DNA from: Glycomyces paridis
GTDB taxonomy: Bacteria > Actinomycetota > Actinomycetes > Mycobacteriales > Micromonosporaceae
NCBI RefSeq assembly: GCF_004912155.1
Contig: NZ_STGX01000011.1
Coordinates: forward strand, 128,419 to 192,418
DNA length: 64,000 bases
Direction of reading: 5' to 3'
Shown: positions 26,592-34,067 of the stretch, piece after piece
How the letters are laid out: the number at the start of each line of letters is the position of its first letter
Position numbering within the stretch: the first letter of the stretch is position 1
Notes under the pieces: generated by a model
The model's database searches: none
The model's input: only the letters and a program-made list of their open reading frames with translations
Told to the model about the DNA's origin: nothing
Translations under genes and position numbers: made by a program

Positions 26592-27419
26592 ATGCCGGAG
26601 AACGTCGAACTCGGAGTCGAGCACTTCGGAGACCCCGCCGCGCCGCTGGTGCTGCTCGCGGGCGGCACGACCATGCTCTCCTGGCCCGATCCGCTGTGCG
26701 AGGCGCTGGCGCGCGGGGGGCGCCACGTCGTGCGCTACGACCTGCGCGACTCCGGCGAGTCGACGACCGTGGACCCCGAGTCGCCCGCGTACACGTTGCG
26801 CGACCTCGCCGCCGACGCCGCCGCGCTCGCCCGTGAACTCGACGACCGGCCCGCGCATCTGGCCGGCATCGGCGTCGGCGGCATGGTCGCCCAGGTCGCC
26901 GCGCTCGACCACCCGGAGGCGTTCGCGGCCCTCACCTTGGTCGGGACGCGGTCGGTCGCGCCGGGTCCGGTCGACGGCGACCTGCCCGACCATGACCCCG
27001 CGATCATGAAGCGGCGGTTCGCACTCCCGAAGCCCGACTGGTCCGACCGCGCGTCAGTGGCCCGGTTCGCCGCCGCCGGAGCGGAGGTCCTCGGCGACGA
27101 CCCCGCCGCCGCGTACGCCAGGGCCGAACGCGTCTTCGACCGCGCCCCGAGCACGGATCCGGCGATCCAGAGTGCCAACCACCTGGGCATGGTCTTCGCC
27201 CGACTCGACTGCGCGCCCCGATGGAGGGAGCGCCTGCCCGAACTCGCGGTGCCGACCCTCGTCGTGCACGGCCGCCTCGATCCGTTCTTCCCGGTCGGCA
27301 ACGGCGAGGCGCTCGCACGCGAGATCCCCGGCGCCCGGCTGCTCGTCCTCGAACATGCCGCGACCGCACTTCCCGACGCGACCGCCGACGAGGTCGCCGC
27401 GGCCATGCTCGCGCTGTAG
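26592..27419 (+). CDS. Alpha/beta hydrolase-fold protein lacking the catalytic Ser and His (probable pseudoenzyme)
   Basis: 275 aa; ATG at 26592 with AGGAG upstream. It aligns with RdmC/aclacinomycin-methylesterase-like hydrolases throughout: GGTTMLSWPDPLCEALA, RHVVRYDLRDSGEST, YTLRDLAADAAALA, PTLVVHGRLDPFFPVGNGEALA. The nucleophile elbow, normally GxSxGG, reads GIGVGG, putting Gly94 in place of Ser. The C-terminal GMGHDLP-type His segment reads EHAATALP, so the His is also gone, while the Asp strand (GRLDP) is kept. The frame is intact. Either a non-catalytic binding protein or an early decaying gene. Confidence 0.85.
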   Translation: MPENVELGVEHFGDPAAPLVLLAGGTTMLSWPDPLCEALARGGRHVVRYDLRDSGESTTVDPESPAYTLRDLAADAAALARELDDRPAHLAGIGVGGMVAQVAALDHPEAFAALTLVGTRSVAPGPVDGDLPDHDPAIMKRRFALPKPDWSDRASVARFAAAGAEVLGDDPAAAYARAERVFDRAPSTDPAIQSANHLGMVFARLDCAPRWRERLPELAVPTLVVHGRLDPFFPVGNGEALAREIPGARLLVLEHAATALPDATADEVAAAMLAL

Positions 27420-27436
27420 GACGCTCCCGGCCGGGT

Positions 27437-27577
27437 TCAACCGAGTTCGCGCGCCGCCATCTCCTTCGCCAACTCCGCGGCTCCGGATCGGGGATCGGCA
27501 CTCGCCAAGGCTCCGTTGACGAGCAGGAAGAGCTGCGCGGCGGCGCGTTCGGGCCGGGCGTGCCCGTTCGCAGCGAC
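27437..27577 (-). pseudogene. C-terminal fragment of a TetR-family regulator
   Basis: The minus-strand frame ending at 27437 reads ANGHARPERAAAQLFLLVNG, then ALASADPRSGAAELAKEMAA, then RELG. This is typical of the last helix pair of TetR regulators (AAxQLFLLVNGA). There is no start or DNA-binding domain: upstream the frame runs directly into the terminator hairpin of the second GDSL gene. It is the remnant of a longer gene, cut when that GDSL copy arrived. TetR genes often sit next to RdmC-like hydrolases, which fits the neighbour. Confidence 0.65.
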
Positions 27578-27578
27578 G

Positions 27579-27612
27579 GGAACGGCCCGCGGCGGTGGCC
27601 GCGGGCCGTTCC
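27579..27612. terminator. Hairpin terminator after GDSL copy 2
   Basis: Perfect 15-bp stem (27579-27593 with 27598-27612) and a 4-nt loop GGTG, 11 nt past the stop of the minus-strand lipase. Confidence 0.85.
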
Positions 27613-27622
27613 GTTCGGTTCG

Positions 27623-28441
27623 CTACCAGTTGAGGTAGGGGGTCACGACGTCGGCGTAGGCGTCCTGGCCGGCGGCGTTGGGGTGGAAGGACTCCAGGGT
27701 CCCGACATAGCCGAGGAGCCACGGGTCGGCAGAGCAGACGGCGTGGCCGGTGAAGGCGTCGCGCACGTCGGCGAACTCGAACCCGTGGTCGGCGGCGACG
27801 GCCGCGGTGGTCTCGGCGAGGAGGTCCGCGGTCTCGTTGAGCAGCGCCTGCTCGTCCGGCGTGATCGCCAGCGAGCCGGTGCAGGTGGAGCCGTCGAAGA
27901 GGCGGGGGTTGCCCACGACCACGACGTCGGCGTCGGGCGCCTTGGTCTCGACCCGGGTGTAGAGGTCGTCGAGCTCGGCCGGGAGCGAGTTGGCGATGAC
28001 GTTCTGCGCGTTGGCGATCGCCGCCTCGCACAGGGCGGTGTCGGTGCCCGCGCAGGCGCCGAGGACCGTCGAGAACCCGGCGTCGTTGCCGCCCACACCG
28101 ATCGTGACGTGCTCGGTGTTACCGGGGCGCAGGTGGCCCAGCTGCTCGGCCACCACGTCCTCGATCCGGGCGCCCGAACAGGCCTCGAACCACAGGCGCT
28201 CGCCGATCTCCTGCGCGGCCTGCTTCGGGTACGCGTTCGCCGAGCGGTAGCAGCCGTCGTCGGCGAGGTAGTCCCCCGCGCCGACGCCGGAGGCGAACGA
28301 GTCGCCGAGCGCGACGTACTGCTGGATGGTGATGTCCGCCGAGGCGGGAGCGGCCAGACCGGCGACGCCGAGTCCGGCGGCCGCGGCGACCGCCGCGACG
28401 CGGCCGATGACGCGTCGCGACTTGCCTTCTTTGAAGGACAC
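27623..28441 (-). CDS. Secreted SGNH/GDSL lipase-esterase, copy 2
   Basis: 272 aa, ATG at 28441. Signal peptide to about residue 35 (VAAVAAAAGLGVAGLAAPASA|DIT). GDSL blocks: YVALGDSFASG with nucleophile Ser, VGGNDAGF, and catalytic His in LESFHPNAAGQ. It differs from copy 1 mainly in the signal peptide and in residues 75-150. The last 75 residues and the block around GACAGTDTALC are nearly identical. The final Cys of copy 1 is missing here (ends YLNW), so one disulfide may be lost. A -10-like TACAAT lies at 28515-28510 on the minus strand. Probably secreted. Confidence 0.92.
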   Translation of the reverse strand: MSFKEGKSRRVIGRVAAVAAAAGLGVAGLAAPASADITIQQYVALGDSFASGVGAGDYLADDGCYRSANAYPKQAAQEIGERLWFEACSGARIEDVVAEQLGHLRPGNTEHVTIGVGGNDAGFSTVLGACAGTDTALCEAAIANAQNVIANSLPAELDDLYTRVETKAPDADVVVVGNPRLFDGSTCTGSLAITPDEQALLNETADLLAETTAAVAADHGFEFADVRDAFTGHAVCSADPWLLGYVGTLESFHPNAAGQDAYADVVTPYLNW

Positions 28442-28537
28442 TTGGTCTCCTTGCTGTCGTCAGGGCCGGCGGCCCGGCCCGGTGGGGCTGGCCGCCGGAG
28501 GACCGCGCCATTGTACTCGGCCTAATCCCTTGTGGCG

Positions 28538-28608
28538 CACTGGAAACAGTGAGTGAATGCGGTCCCGGGAGTTGCGGCGCGGCAGAACCGCCGAGTCGAA
28601 AGAGTTTC
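28538..28608. promoter_or_regulatory. Two upstream dyads related to the LacI operator
   Basis: CACTGGAAACAGTG (28538-28551) shares the 10-mer TGGAAACAGT with the promoter-proximal operator. GAAAGAGTTTC (28598-28608) is a looser copy. They lie between the GDSL copy 2 promoter and the LacI gene, so one repressor may act on both. The surrounding 28442-28743 region holds no gene. Confidence 0.5.
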
Positions 28609-28707
28609 CGGCGCTTGGCGATCGGTTCGCGTCGGCCTCGCGGCCTCGAGGGAGGGAATCGGCGGCGGCGCATCGCCGTCCGCGCCTCGGGACGGTGCGC
28701 CGACGAT

Positions 28708-28737
28708 TTGGAAACAGTTTCCGCACCCGGCTATCCT
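28708..28737 (+). promoter_or_regulatory. Leaderless promoter and operator of the LacI gene
   Basis: -35 TTGGAA (28708-28713), 18 bp, then -10 TATCCT (28732-28737). The GTG start at 28744 is about 7 nt after the -10, so the mRNA is probably leaderless. The palindrome GGAAAC-A-GTTTCC (28710-28722) overlaps the -35, pointing to autorepression. Confidence 0.65.
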
Positions 28738-28743
28738 GGAGCG

Positions 28744-29793
28744 GTGCAGCAGACGAGCGAGCCGGGCCGACCCCGTGCGACCCTGACCGAGGTGGCCGAG
28801 CGCGCCGGGGTCTCCAAGGCCACCGCCTCCAAGGTGCTCAACGGCCGCCCCGGCGTCGCCGAGGCGACGCGGCGGCTCGTGCGCGAGGCCATCGCCGAAC
28901 TCGACTACGTGCCGAGCACGGGCCCGCGTGAATCGCCTGCGCCCCAGTCGATCCACGTCGTGTTCGACACCATCTTGAACATGTACGCCGTGTACGTCCT
29001 CGATGGACTCATCGGCGGCGGCAGGGAACTCGGCGTCGAGATGGTCACCGATTCGCTCGAATCCGAGGCCACTGCGCAGGACCGGCCGTTCGGCGTGGGC
29101 CGCGTCAAGGAGATCGCCGCGAGCGGCGCGGCCGGGCTGGTCGTGGTGACCGCCCAGCTCACCGGCGAGGAGATGGACGCGTGCGAGCAGGCGGGCCTGC
29201 CGCTGGTGGTCATCGACCCGGCGAACCCGCTCGACGAGCGCGTGACGAGCATCGGTGCGACCAACTGGGCGGGCGGCGTCCAGGCCACCCGGCACCTGCT
29301 CGACCTGGGACACGAGCGGATCGGCTTCGCGGGCGGGCCCGCGCAGTCGGTTCCCGGGCGCGAGCGCCTGCACGGGTACCGGGAGGCCCTGGAGTCGGCG
29401 GGGATCGACCCGGACCCGGCGCTCATGGGCTCGGGCCGGTTCGAGGCCGAGTCGGGCGCGGCGCAGACCGACGCGATGCTGGACCTCGAAAACCCGCCCA
29501 CGGCGATCTTCGCCGCCAGCGACTCGATCGCGGTGGGCGTCCTGCGGGCCGCCCGCAGGCGGGGCCTCGACGTCCCGGCCGACCTCAGCGTGATCGGCTT
29601 CGACGACACCTACAACGCGATGTGGGTCGAACCGCCCCTCACGACCGTGAAGCAGCCGTTGCGCCAGATGGGCCGCGTCGCCGCCCGCACCATCGTCGAC
29701 CTCGCCGCGGGCAAGGTCCCCGACTCCCACCACGTGCAGCTCGCGACGACCCTCGTCGTCCGGGAGTCGACCTCACGCCCCCGGGCTCACTGA
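28744..29793 (+). CDS. LacI-family transcriptional regulator
   Basis: 349 aa from a GTG at 28744. Helix-turn-helix ATLTEVAERAGVSKATASKVLNGRPGV at residues 13-39. The effector domain begins near residue 65 (SIHVVFDTILNMYAVYVLDGLI). Later motifs GGVQATRHLLDLGHERIGFAGG, FAASDSIAVGVLRAARRRG and ADLSVIGFDDTYNAMWVEPPLTTVKQP are standard for sugar-responsive LacI repressors. No sugar gene is adjacent, so besides itself its targets may be distant secreted-enzyme genes or the neighbouring lipase. Its 3' end overlaps the convergent MarR gene by 7 nt. Confidence 0.92.
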   Translation: MQQTSEPGRPRATLTEVAERAGVSKATASKVLNGRPGVAEATRRLVREAIAELDYVPSTGPRESPAPQSIHVVFDTILNMYAVYVLDGLIGGGRELGVEMVTDSLESEATAQDRPFGVGRVKEIAASGAAGLVVVTAQLTGEEMDACEQAGLPLVVIDPANPLDERVTSIGATNWAGGVQATRHLLDLGHERIGFAGGPAQSVPGRERLHGYREALESAGIDPDPALMGSGRFEAESGAAQTDAMLDLENPPTAIFAASDSIAVGVLRAARRRGLDVPADLSVIGFDDTYNAMWVEPPLTTVKQPLRQMGRVAARTIVDLAAGKVPDSHHVQLATTLVVRESTSRPRAH

Positions 29794-30251
29794 GCCTCGG
29801 TGCCGGACCCGTCGAGCGCCCGCTCGTAGGCGAGGAGGGTGTCCACGAAGGTCCGCCGCTCGGCGGCGGTCAAGGGGGCCAGGGCTTTTCGCCAGGCCGC
29901 GGCGCCGCCCGCGAGCCACGCCTCGATCTCGGGGCGCATTTCGTCGGTGAGCGAGACGATCCGGCGGCGGCGGTCGGACTCGTCCTCGCGGCGTTCGAGG
30001 ACGCCCTTGCGGCTGAGGTCCCCGACCATGAGGCTCACGGTCGTCGGCGCCACTTCGAGCCGGGCGGCGAGGTCGTTGACCGTGGCCGGGCCGTCGAAGA
30101 GCAGCAGCGCGAGCAGCGAGAGGTGACGCGGGCTCAGCTCCAGGGAGCGCACCCGCTCGGGCACGGGCAGCCGCTTGGCGCGGCCGACCATGCGCGGCAT
30201 GAGCAGCAGGAGTTCGCGAATCGAGTCGTCGACGCCGCCTCGGCTTGACAC
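29787..30251 (-). CDS. MarR-family transcriptional regulator
   Basis: 154 aa from a GTG at 30251. The winged helix is clear: LSLLALLLFDGPATVNDLAARLEVAPTTVSLMVGDLSRKGVLERREDESDRRRRIVSLT. N- and C-terminal helices form the dimer interface. It is divergent from an NmrA-like oxidoreductase with tandem dyads between them, a typical repressor-target pair for redox or xenobiotic sensing. Confidence 0.92.
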   Translation of the reverse strand: MSSRGGVDDSIRELLLLMPRMVGRAKRLPVPERVRSLELSPRHLSLLALLLFDGPATVNDLAARLEVAPTTVSLMVGDLSRKGVLERREDESDRRRRIVSLTDEMRPEIEAWLAGGAAAWRKALAPLTAAERRTFVDTLLAYERALDGSGTEAQ

Positions 30252-30308
30252 TGCTCCGCCCTCCGGTTATCTTTGCAATCAAATACTCTTTGCACACAAA
30301 GCAAAGAG
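30245..30308 (+). promoter_or_regulatory. Promoter with repeated TTTGCANNCAAA operators
   Basis: -35 TTGACA (30245-30250), 17 bp, -10 TATCTT (30268-30273). TTTGCAATCAAA (30272-30283) and TTTGCACACAAA (30289-30300) are 17 bp apart. CTCTTTGC (30286-30293) and GCAAAGAG (30301-30308) form an 8-nt inverted repeat over the second site. The -35 lies at the very start of the divergent MarR gene, so MarR binding here would block both promoters. Confidence 0.7.
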
Positions 30309-30379
30309 ACGCCTACGCCATGCTACCCGAGGGCGCGCCCCGCGCCCCTCGTTCGCATGCGCTGAACCGGGAGAACACC

Positions 30380-31213
30380 ATGACCGTCCTCGTCACCGGC
30401 GCCCGCGGCAACCTCGGCTCGCGCCTCATCGCACACCTCCACTCCGGCGGCCACCGCGTGCTCGCCACGGCCCGCGACACCGCCGGGCTCGACGTCCCCA
30501 CCGGCGTCGCCACCACGGCACTCGACCTCACCGCCGCAGAACCGGCCGTACTCGACGGCGCACGGACCGCCTTCCTCTATCCGACCTTCGGCGACATCAG
30601 CCCGTTCCTCAAGGCCGCCCGATCAGCGGGCGTCGAGCACCTGGTCCTGCTCTCCTCCCCCGCCGCGTACGACCCGATCGAACACGCCGGACCGATCGGC
30701 TTGGCCCACAAGGCGATCGAAGCGGCGGTGCGTGACTCGGGGATCGAGCACACGGTGCTGTACCCGTCTTGGCTCGCCACCAACGTCACCCGCGACTGGG
30801 GCGACCAGATCCGCGCGGGCAAGGTCGCCGTCGCCCACCCCGAATGGCGCGTCAACCCGATCCACCTCGGCGACTACGCCGAGGTCGCCGCCGACCTCCT
30901 CACCCGCGAGCAGTTCAGAGGCCGCAGCCTCGTGCTCACCGGCCCCGAGTCGCTGAGCCAGCGCGAGGTCGTCGCACAGGTCGCGGCGACGCTCGGCCGG
31001 CCGATCGAGGTGGAGGAGCTGACGCGCGCCGCCGCGCTGGCGTCGCGCCCGGCGTGGTTCCCCGAGGCAATGTTCGCCTCGCTGCTGGACGTGGCGGCGA
31101 ACCTCGGCGACCGCCCCGCGACGGTGAACAACAACGTGGAGCGCGTGCTCGGCCGCCCGGCCCGCACGTTCGCGCAGTGGACGCAGGACGAGCGGGAGTC
31201 GTTCGGCGCGTAG
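30380..31213 (+). CDS. NAD(P)-binding NmrA/atypical-SDR family protein
   Basis: 277 aa; ATG at 30380 after GGGAGA. Rossmann motif VTGARGNLGSRL at the N-terminus. Substrate-side motifs YPTFGDISPFLKAARSAGVEHLVLLSS and GIEHTVLYPSWLATN follow the pattern of NmrA-like and quinone-oxidoreductase-like (QorB) atypical SDRs, which lack the YxxxK pair. Probably a redox sensor or NAD(P)H-dependent reductase controlled by the divergent MarR protein. Confidence 0.87.
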   Translation: MTVLVTGARGNLGSRLIAHLHSGGHRVLATARDTAGLDVPTGVATTALDLTAAEPAVLDGARTAFLYPTFGDISPFLKAARSAGVEHLVLLSSPAAYDPIEHAGPIGLAHKAIEAAVRDSGIEHTVLYPSWLATNVTRDWGDQIRAGKVAVAHPEWRVNPIHLGDYAEVAADLLTREQFRGRSLVLTGPESLSQREVVAQVAATLGRPIEVEELTRAAALASRPAWFPEAMFASLLDVAANLGDRPATVNNNVERVLGRPARTFAQWTQDERESFGA

Positions 31214-31459
31214 GCGTCGCGGTCGGGGACGCTTCGACGGGTCTCGATTGAAACGATGGGCGGATGATCGTCGTCGAACGCGAGATCGATGCGCCCCCGG
31301 CCCGCAGCCTGAAGGCGGAGGCGGCCGCGTTCGCGGCGCTCGCAGAGTCGTGATGAGGCACGGTCGTCCCGAATCGGGGTCGTTCTGAATCGGAGCCGGG
31401 CCGAGGCGGGCTGAGACGCCGGCCGGACCGGCGGCCTCGGAGGGCGTTGTGGACGGTCA
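31214..31459. other. Intergenic region with one minor 29-codon ORF
   Basis: An ATG-TGA frame at 31264-31353 on the plus strand begins MIVVEREIDAPPARSL and is Ala/Glu-rich. It has GGGCGG but no good ribosome site, so I treat it as unproven. Nothing else is seen. Confidence 0.35.
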
Positions 31460-31517
31460 TTGCGATGAGAGCGGTCACATGTTATGCTCGGCCGGTCGTT
31501 ATATCGATTCAATTCGA
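31460..31517 (+). promoter_or_regulatory. Promoter of the rhamnogalacturonan lyase gene with downstream dyad
   Basis: TTGCGA (31460-31465), 17 bp, TATGCT (31483-31488). ATCGA-TTCAAT-TCGAT (31502-31517) lies just past the predicted transcription start, followed by a second TTTCGATG at 31520-31527. A repressor at this place would block elongation; the regulator is unknown. Confidence 0.6.
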
Positions 31518-31648
31518 TGTTTCGATGTAGATGAGTTGCAGTCCCCCGTTGCAGTACCCGGTTCGACGATCCCGGCCCCCGGCATGCCCGCCTCGCCGAC
31601 CCCGACCGACGTCCGGCCTCGCGCGCCCTCACCACCGTGGAGTTCGAC

Positions 31649-33937
31649 ATGCGCCTTCCCTCACTGAGACCCTCCCCCCGGAGGCGGACCCGCTGGTTCG
31701 CCGTCTTCGCGGCCGCCCTCGCGGGCATCGCCTTCCTCACCGCGCTCCCCCAGTCCGCCAACGCCGCGATCGACACCAGCGCCTGGTACAACATCGAGTC
31801 GCGCCATTCCGGGCTCGTGCTCGGCATCCGCGCGGCCTCGACCGAAGGCGGCGCCGAACTCGTCCAGTGGAGCAGCAACGGCTCCCAGGACCAGCAGTTC
31901 CGCTTCGTCGACGTCGGCAGCGGCTACTACAAGATCCAGGTCCGCCATTCGAACCTCGTCCTCGACGTGTGGGAGTGGAACGCCGAGGACGGCGCCACCA
32001 TCGCCCAGTACACCGACCTGGGCGGCACCAACCAGCAGTGGCAGATCACCGAAAGCGGCGGCTACTACAGCTTCGTGAACCGCTTCTCGGGCAAGGCGCT
32101 CGACGTCTGGGAGTGGTCGACCGCCAACGGGGGCAGGATCTCCCAGTACACCGCGACCGGCGGCACCAACCAGCAGTTCCAGCTCGTCGAGGTCGGCGGG
32201 TCGCAGACCGGCTACGAGATGGAGGACCTGGGCCGCGGCGTCACCGTGGTGCCCGCCAGCGGCGGCAACCTCGTCTCCTGGCGGCTCCTGGGCACTGACG
32301 AGTCGAACACGGCGTTCAACGTGTACCGCAACGGGACTCTGCTGAACTCCTCGCCGATCACCGGCGCCACCAACTACCTCGACACCGGCGGTTCGGGGAC
32401 CTACACGGTCGCGGCGGTGAACGGCGGCAGCGTCGGCTCCCAATCGAGCGCCGAGGCGGTGTTCAACTCCAGCGGGTACAAGGACATTCCGATCCAGCGG
32501 CCCGCGGGCGGCACCACGCCCTCGGGCGAGTCGTACACGTACTCGGCCAACGACATGAGCGTGGGCGACCTCGACGGCGACGGCCAGTACGAGTACATCG
32601 TCAAGTGGGACCCCTCGAACGCGAAGGACAACTCGCAGTCGGGCTACACCGGGAACGTCTTCATCGACGCGTACGAGCTCAACGGCACGCGTCTGTGGCG
32701 GATCGACCTGGGCCGCAACATCAGGGCGGGCGCGCACTACACCCAGTTCCAGGTGTACGACTACGACGGGGACGGCGACGCCGAGATCGCGATGAAGACC
32801 TCCGACGCGACGGTCTCCGGCACCGGCCAGGTCATCGGCAGCTCGGGCGCGGACTACCGCAACTCCTCGGGCTACATCCTCACCGGCGCCGAGTACCTGA
32901 CGATCTTCAACGGCGCCAACGGCGCGATCCTCGACACGATCAACTACCAACCGGCCCGCGGCACGGTCTCCTCGTGGGGCGACAGCTACGGCAACCGCGT
33001 GGACCGCTTCCTCGCCGGAACGGCCTATCTGGACGGTGCGACGCCGTCGATGATCTTCGCTCGCGGCTACTACACGCGCTCGGTGATCTGGGCCGTCGAC
33101 TTCAACGGCACCGATTTGGTGTCGCGGTGGGTCTTCGACTCGAACTCGGCGGGCAGCCAGTACACCGGGCAGGGCGCGCACAGCCTCTCGATCGCCGACC
33201 TCAACGGCGACGGTCGCCAGGACGTGGTCTACGGCGCGATGGCGGTCGGCTCGAACGGCGCCGCGCTGTGGAACACCGGCTTCGGGCACGGCGACGCACT
33301 GCACGTCTCGGACTTCGTGCCGAGCCGCGCCGGGCAGGAGGTGTTCATGCCGCATGAGAACAGCTCCGCGCCGTCCTCGCACCTGAACGGCTCCAACGGT
33401 TCCGTGCTCTTCCAGACGAGCCCGAGCGGCGACAACGGGCGCGGCGTGGCCGCGAACGTCCTCGCCTCCAACCCCGGCGCCGAATACTGGTCCTCGAACG
33501 TCTCGGGTCTGCTCAACGCCTCGGGGTCGAACATCGGCTCGAAGCCCGCGTCCACGAACTTCGTGTCCTGGTGGGACGGCGACGGCGAGCGCGAGCTCCT
33601 CGACGGCACCCAGATCACCAACTACCCGTCCGGGACGCTGCTCTCCGGTTCGGGTGTGGCCTCGAACAACGGCACCAAGTCCACGCCGGGCCTGTCGGCC
33701 GACCTGTTCGGCGACTGGCGCGAAGAGGTGATCTGGAAGACCAGCGACAGCTCGGCGCTGCGGATCTACGCCACGCCGTACACGACGAACCTGCGCATCG
33801 CCACGCTCATGCACGACCCGCAGTACCGCGTCGCGATCGCATGGCAGAACACGGCCTACAACCAGCCGCCGCACCCGAGCTTCTACATCGGCTCGGACGT
33901 CACCTCCTACCCGTTCCCGAACATCACGACTCCGTAG
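31649..33937 (+). CDS. Secreted PL11 rhamnogalacturonan lyase with N-terminal ricin-type lectin domain
   Basis: 762 aa from the ATG at 31649, which has GTGGAG six bases upstream (an in-frame GTG at 31637 is that same sequence). Signal peptide ends near residue 38 (SANA|AID). A beta-trefoil RICIN/CBM13 unit (about 40-185) has three repeats with NQQW, NQQF and QDQQF. The PL11 eight-bladed propeller starts at MEDLGRGVTVV and continues with SVGDLDGDGQYEYIVKWDPSNAKDNS, YDYDGDGDAEIAMKTSDAT, WGDSYGNRVDRFLAGTAYLD and DLFGDWREEVIWKTSD. These Asp-rich loops bind calcium. It cleaves the rhamnogalacturonan-I pectin backbone by beta-elimination outside the cell. No CBM2 in this one. Confidence 0.95.
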   Translation: MRLPSLRPSPRRRTRWFAVFAAALAGIAFLTALPQSANAAIDTSAWYNIESRHSGLVLGIRAASTEGGAELVQWSSNGSQDQQFRFVDVGSGYYKIQVRHSNLVLDVWEWNAEDGATIAQYTDLGGTNQQWQITESGGYYSFVNRFSGKALDVWEWSTANGGRISQYTATGGTNQQFQLVEVGGSQTGYEMEDLGRGVTVVPASGGNLVSWRLLGTDESNTAFNVYRNGTLLNSSPITGATNYLDTGGSGTYTVAAVNGGSVGSQSSAEAVFNSSGYKDIPIQRPAGGTTPSGESYTYSANDMSVGDLDGDGQYEYIVKWDPSNAKDNSQSGYTGNVFIDAYELNGTRLWRIDLGRNIRAGAHYTQFQVYDYDGDGDAEIAMKTSDATVSGTGQVIGSSGADYRNSSGYILTGAEYLTIFNGANGAILDTINYQPARGTVSSWGDSYGNRVDRFLAGTAYLDGATPSMIFARGYYTRSVIWAVDFNGTDLVSRWVFDSNSAGSQYTGQGAHSLSIADLNGDGRQDVVYGAMAVGSNGAALWNTGFGHGDALHVSDFVPSRAGQEVFMPHENSSAPSSHLNGSNGSVLFQTSPSGDNGRGVAANVLASNPGAEYWSSNVSGLLNASGSNIGSKPASTNFVSWWDGDGERELLDGTQITNYPSGTLLSGSGVASNNGTKSTPGLSADLFGDWREEVIWKTSDSSALRIYATPYTTNLRIATLMHDPQYRVAIAWQNTAYNQPPHPSFYIGSDVTSYPFPNITTP

Positions 33938-33953
33938 CCCTCCTCCCCAGAAG

Positions 33954-33987
33954 ACCGGGGCCCGCGACTCACCTCGCGGGCCCCGGT
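33954..33987 (+). terminator. Hairpin terminator after the PL11 gene
   Basis: Perfect 14-bp stem (33954-33967 with 33974-33987) around CTCACC, 16 nt past the stop. Confidence 0.85.
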
Positions 33988-34016
33988 AGCGTGTCCGTCG
34001 TCTCCACGAAAGCGAC

Positions 34017-34047
34017 TTGCGGTTGACGTAGCGTCAGGCCCTACCGT
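34017..34047 (+). promoter_or_regulatory. MerR-type promoter with 19-bp spacer
   Basis: TTGCGG (34017-34022) and TACCGT (34042-34047) are separated by 19 bp, the over-long spacing of MerR-activated promoters. The spacer carries the dyad TGACG-TAG-CGTCA (34024-34036). The gene immediately downstream encodes a MerR protein, so autoregulation is expected. Confidence 0.7.
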
Positions 34048-34067
34048 CGAGTCGGAAGGAGGGCGAC

